Positions 36,863 through 47,785 of a stretch of 64,000 nt of DNA are shown here, piece by piece. Source of the stretch: Phaeoceros laevis (taxonomy: Eukaryota > Anthocerotophyta > Anthocerotopsida > Notothyladales); NCBI GenBank assembly GCA_049999765.1, contig JBNGIQ010009496.1, forward strand, positions 450,404 to 514,403. Reading direction: 5' to 3'. Made by a program: the position numbers and the translations under genes. The notes beneath the pieces are model-generated. The model did not search any database. It saw only the letters and a program-made list of their open reading frames with translations, and had not been told where the DNA came from. The stretch's first letter is position 1; the number at the start of each line of letters is the position of its first letter.

Positions 36863-37348
36863 TCACGGCAATAGTTGCTTCAGACCTGGCCGAGGATCTG
36901 CATCTTTAGCTACCTGAACAAGTGTCCTGAAGCTGTAAGGCTCGTGCATAGCCAGCTCAGAAAGCACTTTTCTGTTGAGCTGAATGTTTTCCTTGGCCAG
37001 TCCGCATATCAATTGCCCATAATTCACCTGAACAGCCACACACCATTGCTCAAATCCCGATAGACAAATCCTGATCACCACGTTCTCTTCTACCCCCTCA
37101 TCGACACTGCTATGAATTGTTCATAACAAAACCCTAAACAGGAGGCAAGCGAGACGCACCCCGTATTGCCGACTTCCGGCGTTGATACGCTGAATCCACA
37201 GACCCCGCATGTCCCTCTTCTTGTTGCGCCTGTCTCTGTAAGCATACTGGAGCGCCTTCTCCACTCGATCCCTGGCAGCACTGATGCAATTTTTGGACCT
37301 TCCCCTGAAACCCTTAGCCAGCTTCAAGATCTCCTTCTTGTTGAACAT
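36863..37348 (-). CDS. Ribosomal protein bL20, probably organellar
   Basis: Two exons, 37160-37348 and 36863-37027, phase 0, 117 aa. Start [20 protein letters not shown] and blocks [34 protein letters not shown], then [20 protein letters not shown] and [13 protein letters not shown] are the full bL20 family. Bacterial-type L20 binds 23S rRNA early in large-subunit assembly. No long transit peptide is present, which matches nuclear-encoded mitochondrial L20 of plants; targeting is inferred. Length is essentially that of bacterial L20 (~118). Confidence 0.93.
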
Positions 37349-37674
37349 CTTCCCCGACGCCCGAAAAGAGAATCAGCAAGACCACGGGTTTAGGGTTTAA
37401 CCAAAAGAGCGCAACGAAGCAAACAACAAAGGCTGCAGCATTAGGACAAATCCAACGTGTGCTTACTACTCCCCCGTGGTTCCTGATGCATCCAAAACTC
37501 GTCCCCACTATGGAGCGTGAGGCGGTGTGTGAGCGTGGTAGGTGCAACGCGCTGGTTCCCGGGTTTGCTCGTGACAGGAAGGAGACAAGATTCTCGTGGT
37601 TTCAACTCAATCGGAGGGGGATTCCAGCCATGCACGCTGAGCTTGCCCCGGTGGTTGATTCCTCCAATGGGGTG

Positions 37675-37682
37675 TATATAAA
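37675..37682 (+). promoter_or_regulatory. TATA box of the lipid-transfer-protein gene
   Basis: tatataaa lies 76 bp before ATG 37758, with ccaat at 37664-37668 just upstream. Spacing fits a short leader. Confidence 0.7.
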
Positions 37683-37757
37683 CCTGCTAGAGATCTGCAC
37701 TGACAACACCTCCTCTCGCTCATCCTTTCCCGCATTCAATCGGCTTCAACATTTGCC

Positions 37758-38051
37758 ATGGCGGTTCAGATGAAGAGCATTGCTGCCATCATGGTGGCCA
37801 TCATTGTCGTGCTTGCAACAATGCGCGCTGCTGAGGCAACTTGTCAGGTCACAAACCTGACCGCATGCACAGCCAACGGCGCAGTGTTGCAGGTGCCGCC
37901 AAGCTCCTGCTGCTCGGCCGTGAAGAGCGTGACCTTGGAATGTCTGTGCGCCGTGCTGAAAGGTGCGGGCCGTGCCTCCGACACCAGCCTCATCGCCAGC
38001 TACGTCTCGACGTGCTCACTCGGCGTCCCCTCTGGATTCAAGTGCCAGTAA
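37758..38051 (+). CDS. Secreted lipid-transfer-protein-like (eight-cysteine motif)
   Basis: A 97-aa protein with a hydrophobic signal peptide (MKSIAAIMVAIIVVLATMRA, cleavage likely after AEA near residue 27). The mature part carries all eight cysteines in LTP order: C, C (7 later), a CC pair, CxC with Leu between (ECLCAVL), and two final cysteines (STC, FKC). This is the prolamin-superfamily fold used by lipid-transfer and DIR1-like proteins, which bind lipids in a hydrophobic pocket outside the cell. The mature chain of ~70 residues is like type-2 or other small LTPs. Single exon; clear TATA box upstream suggests strong or tissue-specific expression. Confidence 0.9.
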   Translation: MAVQMKSIAAIMVAIIVVLATMRAAEATCQVTNLTACTANGAVLQVPPSSCCSAVKSVTLECLCAVLKGAGRASDTSLIASYVSTCSLGVPSGFKCQ

Positions 38052-38535
38052 GCGCCTGAATGAATTTCACACACTGAGGTAATTGAATTCATCGACCTGT
38101 AAAACTCCGATCCCTTCCTGATGCACGAGGAAATGCATCATTTTGTTCAATCATCGGGCTGACTGTGAACTGCTCTCTCTTCACAGGGAGTACAGCTTTG
38201 TTGCGAGCTCATGGAGACCTGACGAAACGGAGCGTATCAGAAGTCACGTTCACAATAAGAGGAACGAATCATGTGCCGTTCCTTAGACAGGATTGCTTGT
38301 CCCAACAGCTTGTTGACGTTCCTGTCCAGTAATAAAGATACGTGAAATTTGTTGACTCGCTCTGGGCAGCATGTGTGCTATTCTGCACAATCTGCTATTT
38401 GTTCCAAAGCATACGCCTCCGCACACTTTTTCTATCTGCCGATCCATGGGCGTTTGGCTGCATGGGTCCTGCTTTTTGGAGGTGTCAAACGTTAGCACTG
38501 GGGATGTGGGGAAATGCATTCACGTCTCGTGATGA
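38052..38535. other. Spacer between the convergent LTP and kinesin genes
   Basis: About 480 bp of 3' flanking sequence of both genes. No other feature recognised. Confidence 0.5.
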
Positions 38536-41500
38536 CTATCTGGCAGCCGTTCTGGGCCGACCATGCTTGTTGCGAGCAGACTTTGGACGAGTGGGAGTAG
38601 GCACTGCGGACTCGTAGGAGAAGTAGGGGCCGTCGTCATCGAATTCACTCAGGGCAAGGGCCGCGTCTGCCTCTGCCCTTGCTCTATCATCGGCATTGTC
38701 GTAATCGTACGTGGATCGGTCGGGCATGTCAAGTTCCAACTTGAGGATGTTGTCTATCCTGCAGGGTGGTACTTGATAAATTCAAAAAAATGGATTCAAT
38801 CAAAAGCTGCAGTGCTGAGCAAGGAAAGCAAGAGGTGAGTTCAAGCTTACAAGTATCGAGGATCACGGTCACCCTTTGATATCGCCTCAATGGCTTGCCT
38901 GCAGATTGGCCTACTCCTCCCTGTGGCAGACGCTGGCCGCTGTAAGGGCTGCTTGGTATTGATTCCATCGGTGAGGAAAGTTCGCGTCCCAGAGCGAGAG
39001 GGGATGGACAGTAACATGCTCTGCAGTACCCATGACTCGCTCTCTTCGTCCCAGTTCACGCGCCTCATGATCTTCTCGACCTCTTCCATAGGGATGAATT
39101 TCTGCGGCACAGACACAGCAGACCTTTGGGTCTTTGGAGTGTTGTAGAGCTGCTTATTCTCTGGGTGGAAGGTTTTCGTCAAGTGCAGTTACCTCAATAA
39201 TGAAGGCCTTCAGCTGGAGCTGCTGATCCAAGGACCTCAAGGACAGAAATAGGTCCGCCCTCTCCCTCTGAAACTCGTGTATTGTGTCTTGAAGCTCAGT
39301 CCTCAGTGTACTGATTTCCTGCTTGTTTTGGAGGTACCGTGCCGTCAACTTCCTCAGCTTGCGGGTTTTCACCTCGACCTCTTCCTCCATGGTACTGCAT
39401 TTCTCCTCCGCCATGAGCTGGGCCTCCTGCAGTTCTGCAGGCATGCCATCTTCTTATTCCATATCACAAAACTGATCAGCTATTTGCGAAGTAGAAGGGC
39501 CTGACGAGTGGCAGAGAAACCTGTACCTGGGTATGCAGAAAGCAAGATGCCCAGTACTTGTTAGATGTCTCGTCATGGACATGGAAAGGACAGGAAGGCT
39601 TCCAGAAAGAGAGTCTCACCTCAAGCTCAGCAATCTTTCTTCTACGTTCCTCGTCGAGTGCCTGCTTCTCCTGAAGCTGCTGCTCACGAAAAGCAAGCTC
39701 TTGTTCCTGTAGCCTGGCCTTCTCCATCAACTTGGCGTTATCTGTATTGGATCCATGCAATAACTTCTCTTCTAATGCCTTCAACTTGATTGAAAGCAAG
39801 TCCCTATCCTCCTTTTCCTTAGCTAAAGCCTGTTCAAGATACATTGTTTTCGATATGAGTTTCTCATCTGGCCTGTGAGCATAGTCAGGAGGCAAGTCAG
39901 GTTGCTCAAACAGATGCTGACCCTGCTCACCTGGTAGTGCGTCTGCAGTTCTTTATGCTGTTGCTGGAGTTGTATTGTTATCTTCTGCTTTTCTTCCTCT
40001 GTTCTCTCCTTCGCTGCTTTCAATGCTTCCAGTTCCAGCTGAGCCTGCAATCCCTCAAATTTTCCAAGCTTTCTGGAATCATTACCGTCAAACACAATGT
40101 GAAGCAAATAAAACAGCACACCAGTGACTAATTCTGACTGACTAGCGCCTTAATTTCCTCAACTGATATATTTAATACGTAGCATTATGATAAGTACATC
40201 ACAGTATGTGAAGAAAAGGTAATGTCTTCTTAAGTGTCAAGCTCAATGACCACACCGGCTACATTCGCAGATGGATATGGAACTGCTGTCGCAGCTTAAG
40301 CGGGCTGATGTTCAGCAATGTCTCAATACAAGAAGCTCTCCTAAATAGCATTTGTCGCTCCCCTAGAGATAATCCCTCTAAACTGAACGAAGGACCTCCC
40401 TCATCAAAAATGACTCTGCTTGTAATAGAGGCACCTGACATGTTCTCTTCAGAGTGCATTTCTCTTATCATCTCAAGCGCCTCCCTCTCAGACACCCCTG
40501 CACCGTCTTGTGTGGTGGAGCTGTTCGAGAACTGAGGACCAGCACTGTTGCCGAAGTGTACGGCATTAGATTGTTGGAAGTAGGCTCCTTGAGAGGAGGT
40601 ATCCATTCTTGATATAACAGAGGTAAACCTGAACTGCTCCTCATCTCCGGAAAAGGTGTCAGCATTTGGCGAATAGGGATTGTCATCAGTCTGTGATTCT
40701 TTCTCCGAAGTGGGACTGTTCAATGCTTCAACCTGAATTCCAGCATCTGTTACGCCTTCTACAAAGAAAACCCCATAGGGATAGGGGACAGCGAAGTCAT
40801 GCATTGCCTGGTTGCTTGAAAACTGTTGCGAAGCTTGGCATGAAAGCTCGGGTTCCTGCGCAGCAACCAGAGGTGGAAGGGAGGAAGTGGACGAGTGAAG
40901 AGGGGAGAGGAGAGCAAGAAGGGAGTTACAGGTGGAGAAGGGGAGGGAAACACTGTCCTCAGTCCCCTCCCTTAGCACTTGTCTGAAAGGAGCTGTGGGA
41001 TTAGACTCACTCTTCTGCTGGATAGATGCTTCCATCGCCTGTAGCAACTGGCCCACCAACACAGAAACAAGTTGCAACTGTCCTTCTGCCAAAGAGAATT
41101 GCGGGATCGTGGTTCCTGTATCTTCTTTGACATCATCCTCTGCAACCTTAAGATTGCAAGCATTTCCTCGCCTATCCTGTCTACTTCCGACTCTACTAAC
41201 ATGTGAACCAGGCAACACAGCAGCAACGGAAGCTTTAGAGAAGCAGAGACAAGCTGCAGCAAGGGACTCCTGGCCTTTCTGTACGAAATCCGAGTCATCC
41301 TCACATAGTAGTGATAATTCTAAAGCCTGCAACGCTGCAGCTGCTGCTGCAAACCGAGCCTTGTGCTCAGTTCCAGGTTGTGCAAAACATTGTTGCTCCA
41401 AGTACGGTTGCACAACAGATCTTGACACTGATGCTGCTGAGCATTTATGACAGCCGCGGATGCTTCTGCCATTAAAGCTCGCAGATGGTATGATTGCATC

Positions 41501-43930
41501 TACGTGAGCCATCATCTGCTTTATGCCAATAGTATCCACCCATACAGCCCAGGAGCAAAGAGGAAGCGATAAGGCAGTGATGAATAATTGTGACACTCTT
41601 GTATGCCATTGAATTGCTGAAATGGAAAGAGACATTTGGTGGGAAGGAAAGCAGTAGGAAAGTGGAAGTTGAAGTTGAAGGGGGAAAACTTGAGTCAGAA
41701 AGCAGGAAAATCAAGCTGGGTATTTTTCTACCATGCTGGATAGGATTATTGGATATAGGTGAGGCTGTGGTATACAGAAGTTCACCAGGACAAGCATACA
41801 AGAACATCAAGCTCGCGGTTTGAAATCTTGCCTTGCGCTCAAGGTCAGCTTTGATGCAGGCCATGGCTTGTTCACTAAGAGATTGTCGTAGACACGTCTC
41901 AAGTTCCATATCACGCCGCATCTGCTCCTTAATTCGCTGTAAGTGCTCGGGACTCGCATCACTGTCCCGCTCTCCAATGGGACCTCCAGGAGATGCTGCT
42001 CCATCGCCCACAGAACTGGTTGCCTCCAACTGTGCTTTAAGCCTATCACACGGATCATACATGTCCTTTAGGTCAACTACAAATCGGTTAGGAGAGCTGC
42101 AACACGAAGTGGACAGTACGTATAGTATGGCACTGCACCTAGCAATTTCCTCCTGAAACTCTCGAAGCAGCGTATCCTTGGGATCTTCGTTGATTCGGGG
42201 TTTGTTCTTTATGCTCTTTGCTCGGTTTGCATAACGCAGTGTGCTGATGGACTCCTCATAGTTGTAGTCAGCGGGTCCTATGTTGGCTATCATAACTGTC
42301 CTAGTGTTTCCCCCCAAAGAATCTTGAAGCAGTCGCGTTAATTTGGAGTCTCTGTACGGGATATGTGCACTTTTCCCATCCACTAAAGCAGAGATGACAT
42401 TCCCTAGTGCTGACAGTGACCAGTTGATATTAGTAAGCTCTTTAAACCTTTCTCCTGTAGCTCCTGTTTTGTTCAACCTCTCGCTTCCGGCAAGGTCAAC
42501 CTGGATAACAAGAAAATTAAGCTTCGTGGACTGGAGCATCATGCACTATTTTTCCTGTGCTGATTGAAGCAGGAGGTGACTCACAAGATTGAGTTTTCCC
42601 ACTCGGATGTGCAAAGCTCCGTCTGATCCTGAAGTAGGCCGTGCAGATGCCTCCACAGTGACTGAGAATATTGAGTGCGACCGAGAAGAGACTTGATTCA
42701 TCAAAGTAGCTCCAACTGACCGGTTTTTTTTCCCTACCTGAAATGCAGTCATCTCAAAGTAGTCAAATGAGAGTGATCATAAAAGCTCAGTAAACAACAC
42801 TCAACAAGCAGGACCGTGGTACTTACTCACATCAACCTAGCTAGACCGAAACACAAGACCACACTGCAACGTGTAACTGAGCACTCTTTTGTATTCATCA
42901 CGACATTCAACTGCACCAGGAAACTATGATAATTCTCCTAAGTGGTTGTGAGACACGGGCACAAACTGGATTAGGTGGGACATCCAGTAACCCGAAGACT
43001 AATAGAGCAGACCTAGGCTAGTTGCAACCTTGAACCTCATCACATGATGCTGGCAGCTAGACACTTGCAGGCTTTACGCATGCTGACTCGACTGGAGCTC
43101 CTTCCTGAGGTACGGCTGAGGACAAACGAGTGAAGTCTGAGCTGCTACTTTGCGAACGTGGAAGGCACGTATGCTACTAGAGGATCTGATTCAAACTAGG
43201 AGAAGATAAATGGAGTAGATATGGAACCATCAGAAGGCGAAGGATGTCAGTCACGCTGTGCACAGTAAGAGAAGTGAGGTGCTTCACGTACACGCCAGTC
43301 TCTGCACTTTCCCTTAACTCCAACCTTGTTTGTGTACCAGCCGGAGCTAGCAGATCCCGGATTTCCTCATTGTAGATTTCCAGGTAGGAAGCACGCACAA
43401 GAAAGTGATCCGAGCTCTGACTCTGCTTTATGTGAGCAAAGATGTCCTCGAAAGCATTGGGTATGATACCCTGCAGCTCTGCACATCAGCTTCACAGGTA
43501 TTTCAGCCTTAACCTAATGCTCGGATGGACGGATAAAGCTCGAGATTTTTGCTAACATATCAGGCTGAGCAAGCATACCCGGAGGATCTTCAAAGCCTTC
43601 CATTGTGAAGGTCTTGCCCGAGGCAGTTTGACCGTAGGCGAGCACTGTCCCATTGTAGCCGCACATCACACTGTGCACAATTGGGTGTGCGACATCATCA
43701 TAAATCTGCCGCTGCGAACAGGTGGGGTCGTAAGTCCTGTCAAAGGTGAACAGCTTGGTGGTCTGCTCGCTGGGCCGCCCGCCCCAAACTTGCACGGTGC
43801 AGCGCTGCTGGTCCACTTGCACGCAGCTCTGCCTACCCTCTCCAATCTCTCTTTCCGATAGCGGCCGGCAGCGAACAACTACCTGGACCCTCTCTCGCCT
43901 TGCTTCCGGATTCGGAGGTCTTCGCGCCAT
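38536..43930 (-). CDS. Kinesin-2 motor subunit (KIF3B/FLA8 type)
   Basis: Anterograde intraflagellar-transport motor. Eleven minus-strand exons: 43579-43930, 43228-43478, 42585-42737, 42139-42500, 41832-42042, 40263-41515, 39931-40072, 39620-39829, 39193-39426, 38851-39101 and 38536-38758 (3642 bases, 1213 aa; all phases agree). The motor starts [19 protein letters not shown]-loop [13 protein letters not shown], switch [12 protein letters not shown], switch [15 protein letters not shown], then [19 protein letters not shown] and [20 protein letters not shown]. The stalk has coiled coil with VKTRKLRKL. The tail [20 protein letters not shown] and [14 protein letters not shown] matches KIF3B. Exon 40263-41515 (~418 residues) is not in known kinesin-2 proteins and has its own entry. 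The exon ending 41832 would use a GC donor. Confidence 0.88.
40263..41515 (-). other. Unusual 1.25-kb internal open exon within the kinesin-2 stalk
   Basis: An uninterrupted frame of 417 codons lies between the exon ending ADLERK and the exon starting [14 protein letters not shown]. It has a good acceptor (aaagcag at 41516-41518) and a weak, phase-correct donor (cgaat|gtagcc). Visible stretches: [39 protein letters not shown] and [20 protein letters not shown]. Acidic and Ser-rich, probably partly disordered. Alternative: the preceding exon uses the GT donor at 41799 instead, which joins in phase to the KLGKFEG exon and leaves this frame in an intron, possibly as a nested gene. Confidence 0.5.
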
Positions 43931-44671
43931 GGAGGTGGACTGTTCCTGCTCTTTCTTCCTCTGCTAATTGGCACCTTCAATTGTAGAGTGTGCCTGACTT
44001 ATCTCCAATGGCACCAACCCCTTCTGCAGCATTCCTCATCAGCACAGCTCCAGGAGGAATTTGAGACGCTTCATCACCCCGAGTGTCCTGAACTCAAGGA
44101 TAACTGTAGCAAAGTACTCCTGTGAAAACGACGGTCTAAGAAAGGCAGGAAACCCAGACAACAACGCAGCATTGCGACCGGATGAAAAGAAGCATTGTCT
44201 GTTTACGGTGAAGGCGGGAGTCCGGCACCCTTGAACGCGGCCGAACCCGGCAGTTGAACCCCTCCAAACCACAAAGCCAACCGCCAATTCTCTCCACCGA
44301 AAACCAACTTCCGAAGGAGCAAAAGTGTTTGCACCTAGGAAATGTACACCCCAACTATACTAAGCGCATCTCTTTAGGGTAAGGCAAATCACATTTTGAT
44401 TTGCCCTGTTTCACATTCGTTAGCTCGCACGTACAAATCTATCTATCTACCGTAGTGGTAGTGGGCAAGCTCATAGAGGAAGTGTAAAGATGCTTCAAGA
44501 TAAATCTAATGCTTAGCATGAGCTCCCCTTGAAAAGCTCAAAAAAAAATCCCTCTTCCCCTTAAACTGGTTAATCTTGTATGACTTGATAGTTTAGGGTC
44601 TTCAATAATCCAAGAAATCATAGCTACTATTGAGCCATATTATTGGAGGATTCAAAACAACAGTGTTTATG
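43931..44671. other. Spacer upstream of kinesin-2 and of the AT-rich gene
   Basis: About 740 bp between divergent genes. Base composition falls sharply toward AT after ~44.4 kb, marking the edge of an AT-rich block. No motif assigned. Confidence 0.5.
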
Positions 44672-44739
44672 AACGAGTTGGATTCAGCCTTGACATTTAG
44701 AAGATAACGAGTTGGATTCAGCCTTGATATTTAGAAGAT
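44672..44739. repeat. 34-bp tandem duplication just before the start codon
   Basis: Two copies of acgagttggattcagccttg followed by atatttagaagat, differing at one or two bases, abut the first ATG of the next gene. Confidence 0.85.
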
Positions 44740-46859
44740 GATGGAAGATGCAGCAAACTCTACTCCTATTGCGGTAGATGATGGCCTTATTTTGGGCCTT
44801 GATGGCAAACCTCTGCTTACAGATGCTTGGGCACAACATGCTGCTAAAGAATATGGATATTTACCACGTGATGATGAATGGTCTAAAACAAATATTATCC
44901 ATCAGTTACAATTGCCAGAACTGATGGAAAAAGGGCTAGCTTCTCCACGAGCTGCTCCATACCGTCCTTTGGGTAAAACATCCTAAGTTTCTATGATGCT
45001 CTACAATGTGGTTAAATCATCATATCCCACTTTGTGGGATGTAGATCTAGTGTTGACATTCTTTCTTAAATCCATAGGAACACCTGATCTGCGGAGGGAT
45101 CGAACATATTTGCCAAAAAAATATAAGTTTTATAAACCGCCACCCCAATATCTAATAACTTCAAAACCATCAGTCAGCTCAGAATCAATCGCTTCAAGTT
45201 TTAAACAGCAAATTGCAATACCCCTTACACTCAAAGGTAGCTATTGGAATGGTGAGAGGTGGTGTGGATCAAAGTTTACAGCTGTTTGTGCTCGATCTGC
45301 TAGTGGATCATATGCTTTACATCAAGAAATTCTTAAATCACAAGACCGTTTATTCAGAGTACGGTATGCCTTACTAGGTTGTACATAATGAAAAGGAGCA
45401 TAGTGCAATATGTTCATATATCCTCACGCATCAATATTTATATGCAGAAATGGACAATATTTTTTAACTGGCATTAGATCCACAAATGAGCCCATATACA
45501 AATTCAAAAAAAAAAAGAAAATGGAAAACAATAAGACAGAGGGTAGACCTTACATTCCACCTTTACGTTTAAGTATTTTATCTGGATATAGCACCACCAA
45601 GCAATTGGAAACAAACGCCGGTATTTTGGATCGATACAAATCAGCAAGAAGTACTCGGTCTACACCAAAAACCCCTACGACAACAACTTCCAGGTCCTTT
45701 CCCAACAAGAACTTGAGCTTTGTGATTTTAGTCTTAGATATCTTCATTGCTTTTAATGAAAAATTTAGTGGTATTAAATAGTGGAATAATCAAAACCATT
45801 TAAATTTCGTCTAGGACCGGAACTCAGTACGCTCCAGAGACTTATTCTTGGCCAATTGAAAGAGATAAACTAGTAGCAAAGATACTGATGGAAGGATTTA
45901 TCACAGAGCGCTCTTTTAATGACATGCCTTCTAAAGCATGTGAGGATAGTAGTTTGAAGCAACTGAGCATTATTTTGAACACACAAACAAACTCAAATTC
46001 TCTTCAAACTAGACTTAACTTGCATCTTCTTCAGGAACTCAAGAGTCTTAACATTGTTCGCTACTACACATATTCTCATAGATACTCCACACTTGATGTA
46101 AGTATGACTTTACTATTAAAATCCATGAAGTCTCTTTTATACCATTTAAACCATTAGGTTTTTGACTGACCAACACAGAATTGTACGTTGCTTAGATCAG
46201 GGTTCACAATCTGCTAGAAATGCTGAATGGGGTCCTGCTAGTCCTAGAAAGGCAGAAACCTTTCGAAAGGCTTTGGAGAAACATCGTTGGTATGAAGAAC
46301 TAATTGACATGTCATATTCAAATCATCAAGAGCCTAGTGATCAAGAGCTTTTTATACTGAACAACATTCGACAAATTGTAGAGGTACAATCATTCTTCGC
46401 ACCACACATATCTTGCTCTCTTTGTTTCTGCCACGAGCATTTTTGTTCCAACAATCTTGTTTATTTTTGTATTTTTTTGGAGTAAAAATTTTGTTTATTT
46501 ATCAGTCTGGTGCAACATTTGAAGCTAAAGAGTACTTTTGCTTACTTAAATCGTGCATACAAAATGGAATACCAATTAATTCTGAACAAACCGGACGAGC
46601 ATTAGTCCATATGCAAAAATCTCTCTTGATATGTGATGAATCTTTATTTAATGGTTTTGTAGTTCCAACATCTCTTGTCCCAGTATGGTTGCCTCTCACA
46701 AAACTAATGCTCAAGCAAATTCGTAGATATCAAATCCGACTTTTTTCTCTCAAGATTATGGAACCATTTCATATTAGACAAAGTATCACATCATGCTCTC
46801 CCGTGAAGGTGAAAGAGCCTTATGTGCTTCCACCTATTGAAGATGACTTTGTCCTTTAA
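44738..46859 (+). CDS. Unrecognised 528-aa protein encoded by an AT-rich, six-exon gene
   Basis: Not a family I recognise. Six exons, 44738-44972, 45078-45363, 45448-45693, 45815-46097, 46201-46383 and 46506-46859 (1587 bases), join with consistent phase and good GT-AG sites, so the gene looks intact. It begins MMEDAANSTPIAVDDGLILG. Further stretches are KTNIIHQLQLPELMEKGLAS, YLPKKYKFYKPPPQYLITS, GRPYIPPLRLSILSGYSTTK and GTQYAPETYSWPIERDKL; the end reads VLPPIEDDFVL. A Lys run (KKKKK) lies near residue ~200. Probably soluble: no signal peptide or membrane segment. Exons are as AT-rich as introns and use A/T third positions, unlike every neighbour. The last exon and downstream flank are duplicated at 53.9 kb. 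Short proline/tyrosine-rich motifs recall axonemal proteins, and a flagellar kinesin is next door, but that is only a guess. Confidence 0.6.
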
Positions 46860-47785
46860 TACTATAAGGTGCACAAAACATTATAGCAAATAAACAAAAC
46901 TAAGGTTATTATTATTATAGAATTTGCTATCACATGATTCACATCCTAGCACCGAGACAACATCAACAACCTCTAGAGAGGGGTGTTGGGGTGTTCAATG
47001 GCATTGGTGCCATGGCCATAAAGATAACTTGACAGACAGTCTTTTTCCAAAGTACTCCCCTCACATCGAGGTAGGGAGTAACCCCTACCTGCCAAATAAA
47101 GCAAAAGCAGAGCGCGGAAAGAAGGTGTTCACAGGAGTTCCCTATGTGATCTTGTTGTCTTCTAAACTTTTTAGATCTAGCTTGGAAATCCTACCCAAAT
47201 AAACATAAATGAAGTCCTAGAGTATGGCAAAGAAAGTTGTGACCTCCTCTCTCTCTCTTTCGCTATGTGTGTTGGCTTTGCCCTCCAAAATCTTCAACGC
47301 TCCAAATCCACTACATCAAACAAAATGCGTCAACCAGCACATCAGCAGCACTTTTAAAACCAAAAAGGTTATTGCCAACTCAAGAAAAAGCAGGAACCCC
47401 AATTAATTGAGCATGACTATTCTTGATAACAACCCTCACCTCAAGCGTCCCACATCCAGTCTGTCATCAGATTGTAGAGATGGCACACAGTAGGAAAGAG
47501 ACACTTCATCTTATGCTAGTACTTACCGGACTTGGGACTGCTTTGCAGTCGTCAAGGGACTGCTTTGCAGTCGTCAAGGGACCGGTTTCGCAGACAGGCC
47601 CGGTGCCTCTTGTTGTTGAACTCGTGCTTATGAAGCGCTGGTAGTGAACCATGAGTCAATCTGGAGGCAGCCAGAAGCTGCTGCAAGTGTCGGATGGCAA
47701 TCCACGCGAAGCATCTTCATCCTGTGAGGCCCTGAGGTATGTCACCCTCACATCCAAGCTGGTACTGCACAGGTGGAAGGTAGCC
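46495..47785. repeat. Segmental duplication, copy A (pairs with 53905-55255)
   Basis: Same orientation as copy B. Shared landmarks in order: gtgcaacatttg, tgcatacaaaatggaatacc, attattattatagaa, gaggggtgttggg, ctctctctttcgct, gtcatcagattgtagagag/ga, and gtcggatggcaatccacgcg. Small insertions and deletions separate the copies. Confidence 0.88.

Noticed and set aside
45236-45520. Alternative exon 2 end at 45236 with an acceptor near 45530 in the AT-rich gene
   Set aside because: Phase-compatible, but it discards a well-coding stretch (YALHQEILKSQDRLF) that joins cleanly through the donor at 45364 and the acceptor at 45447.
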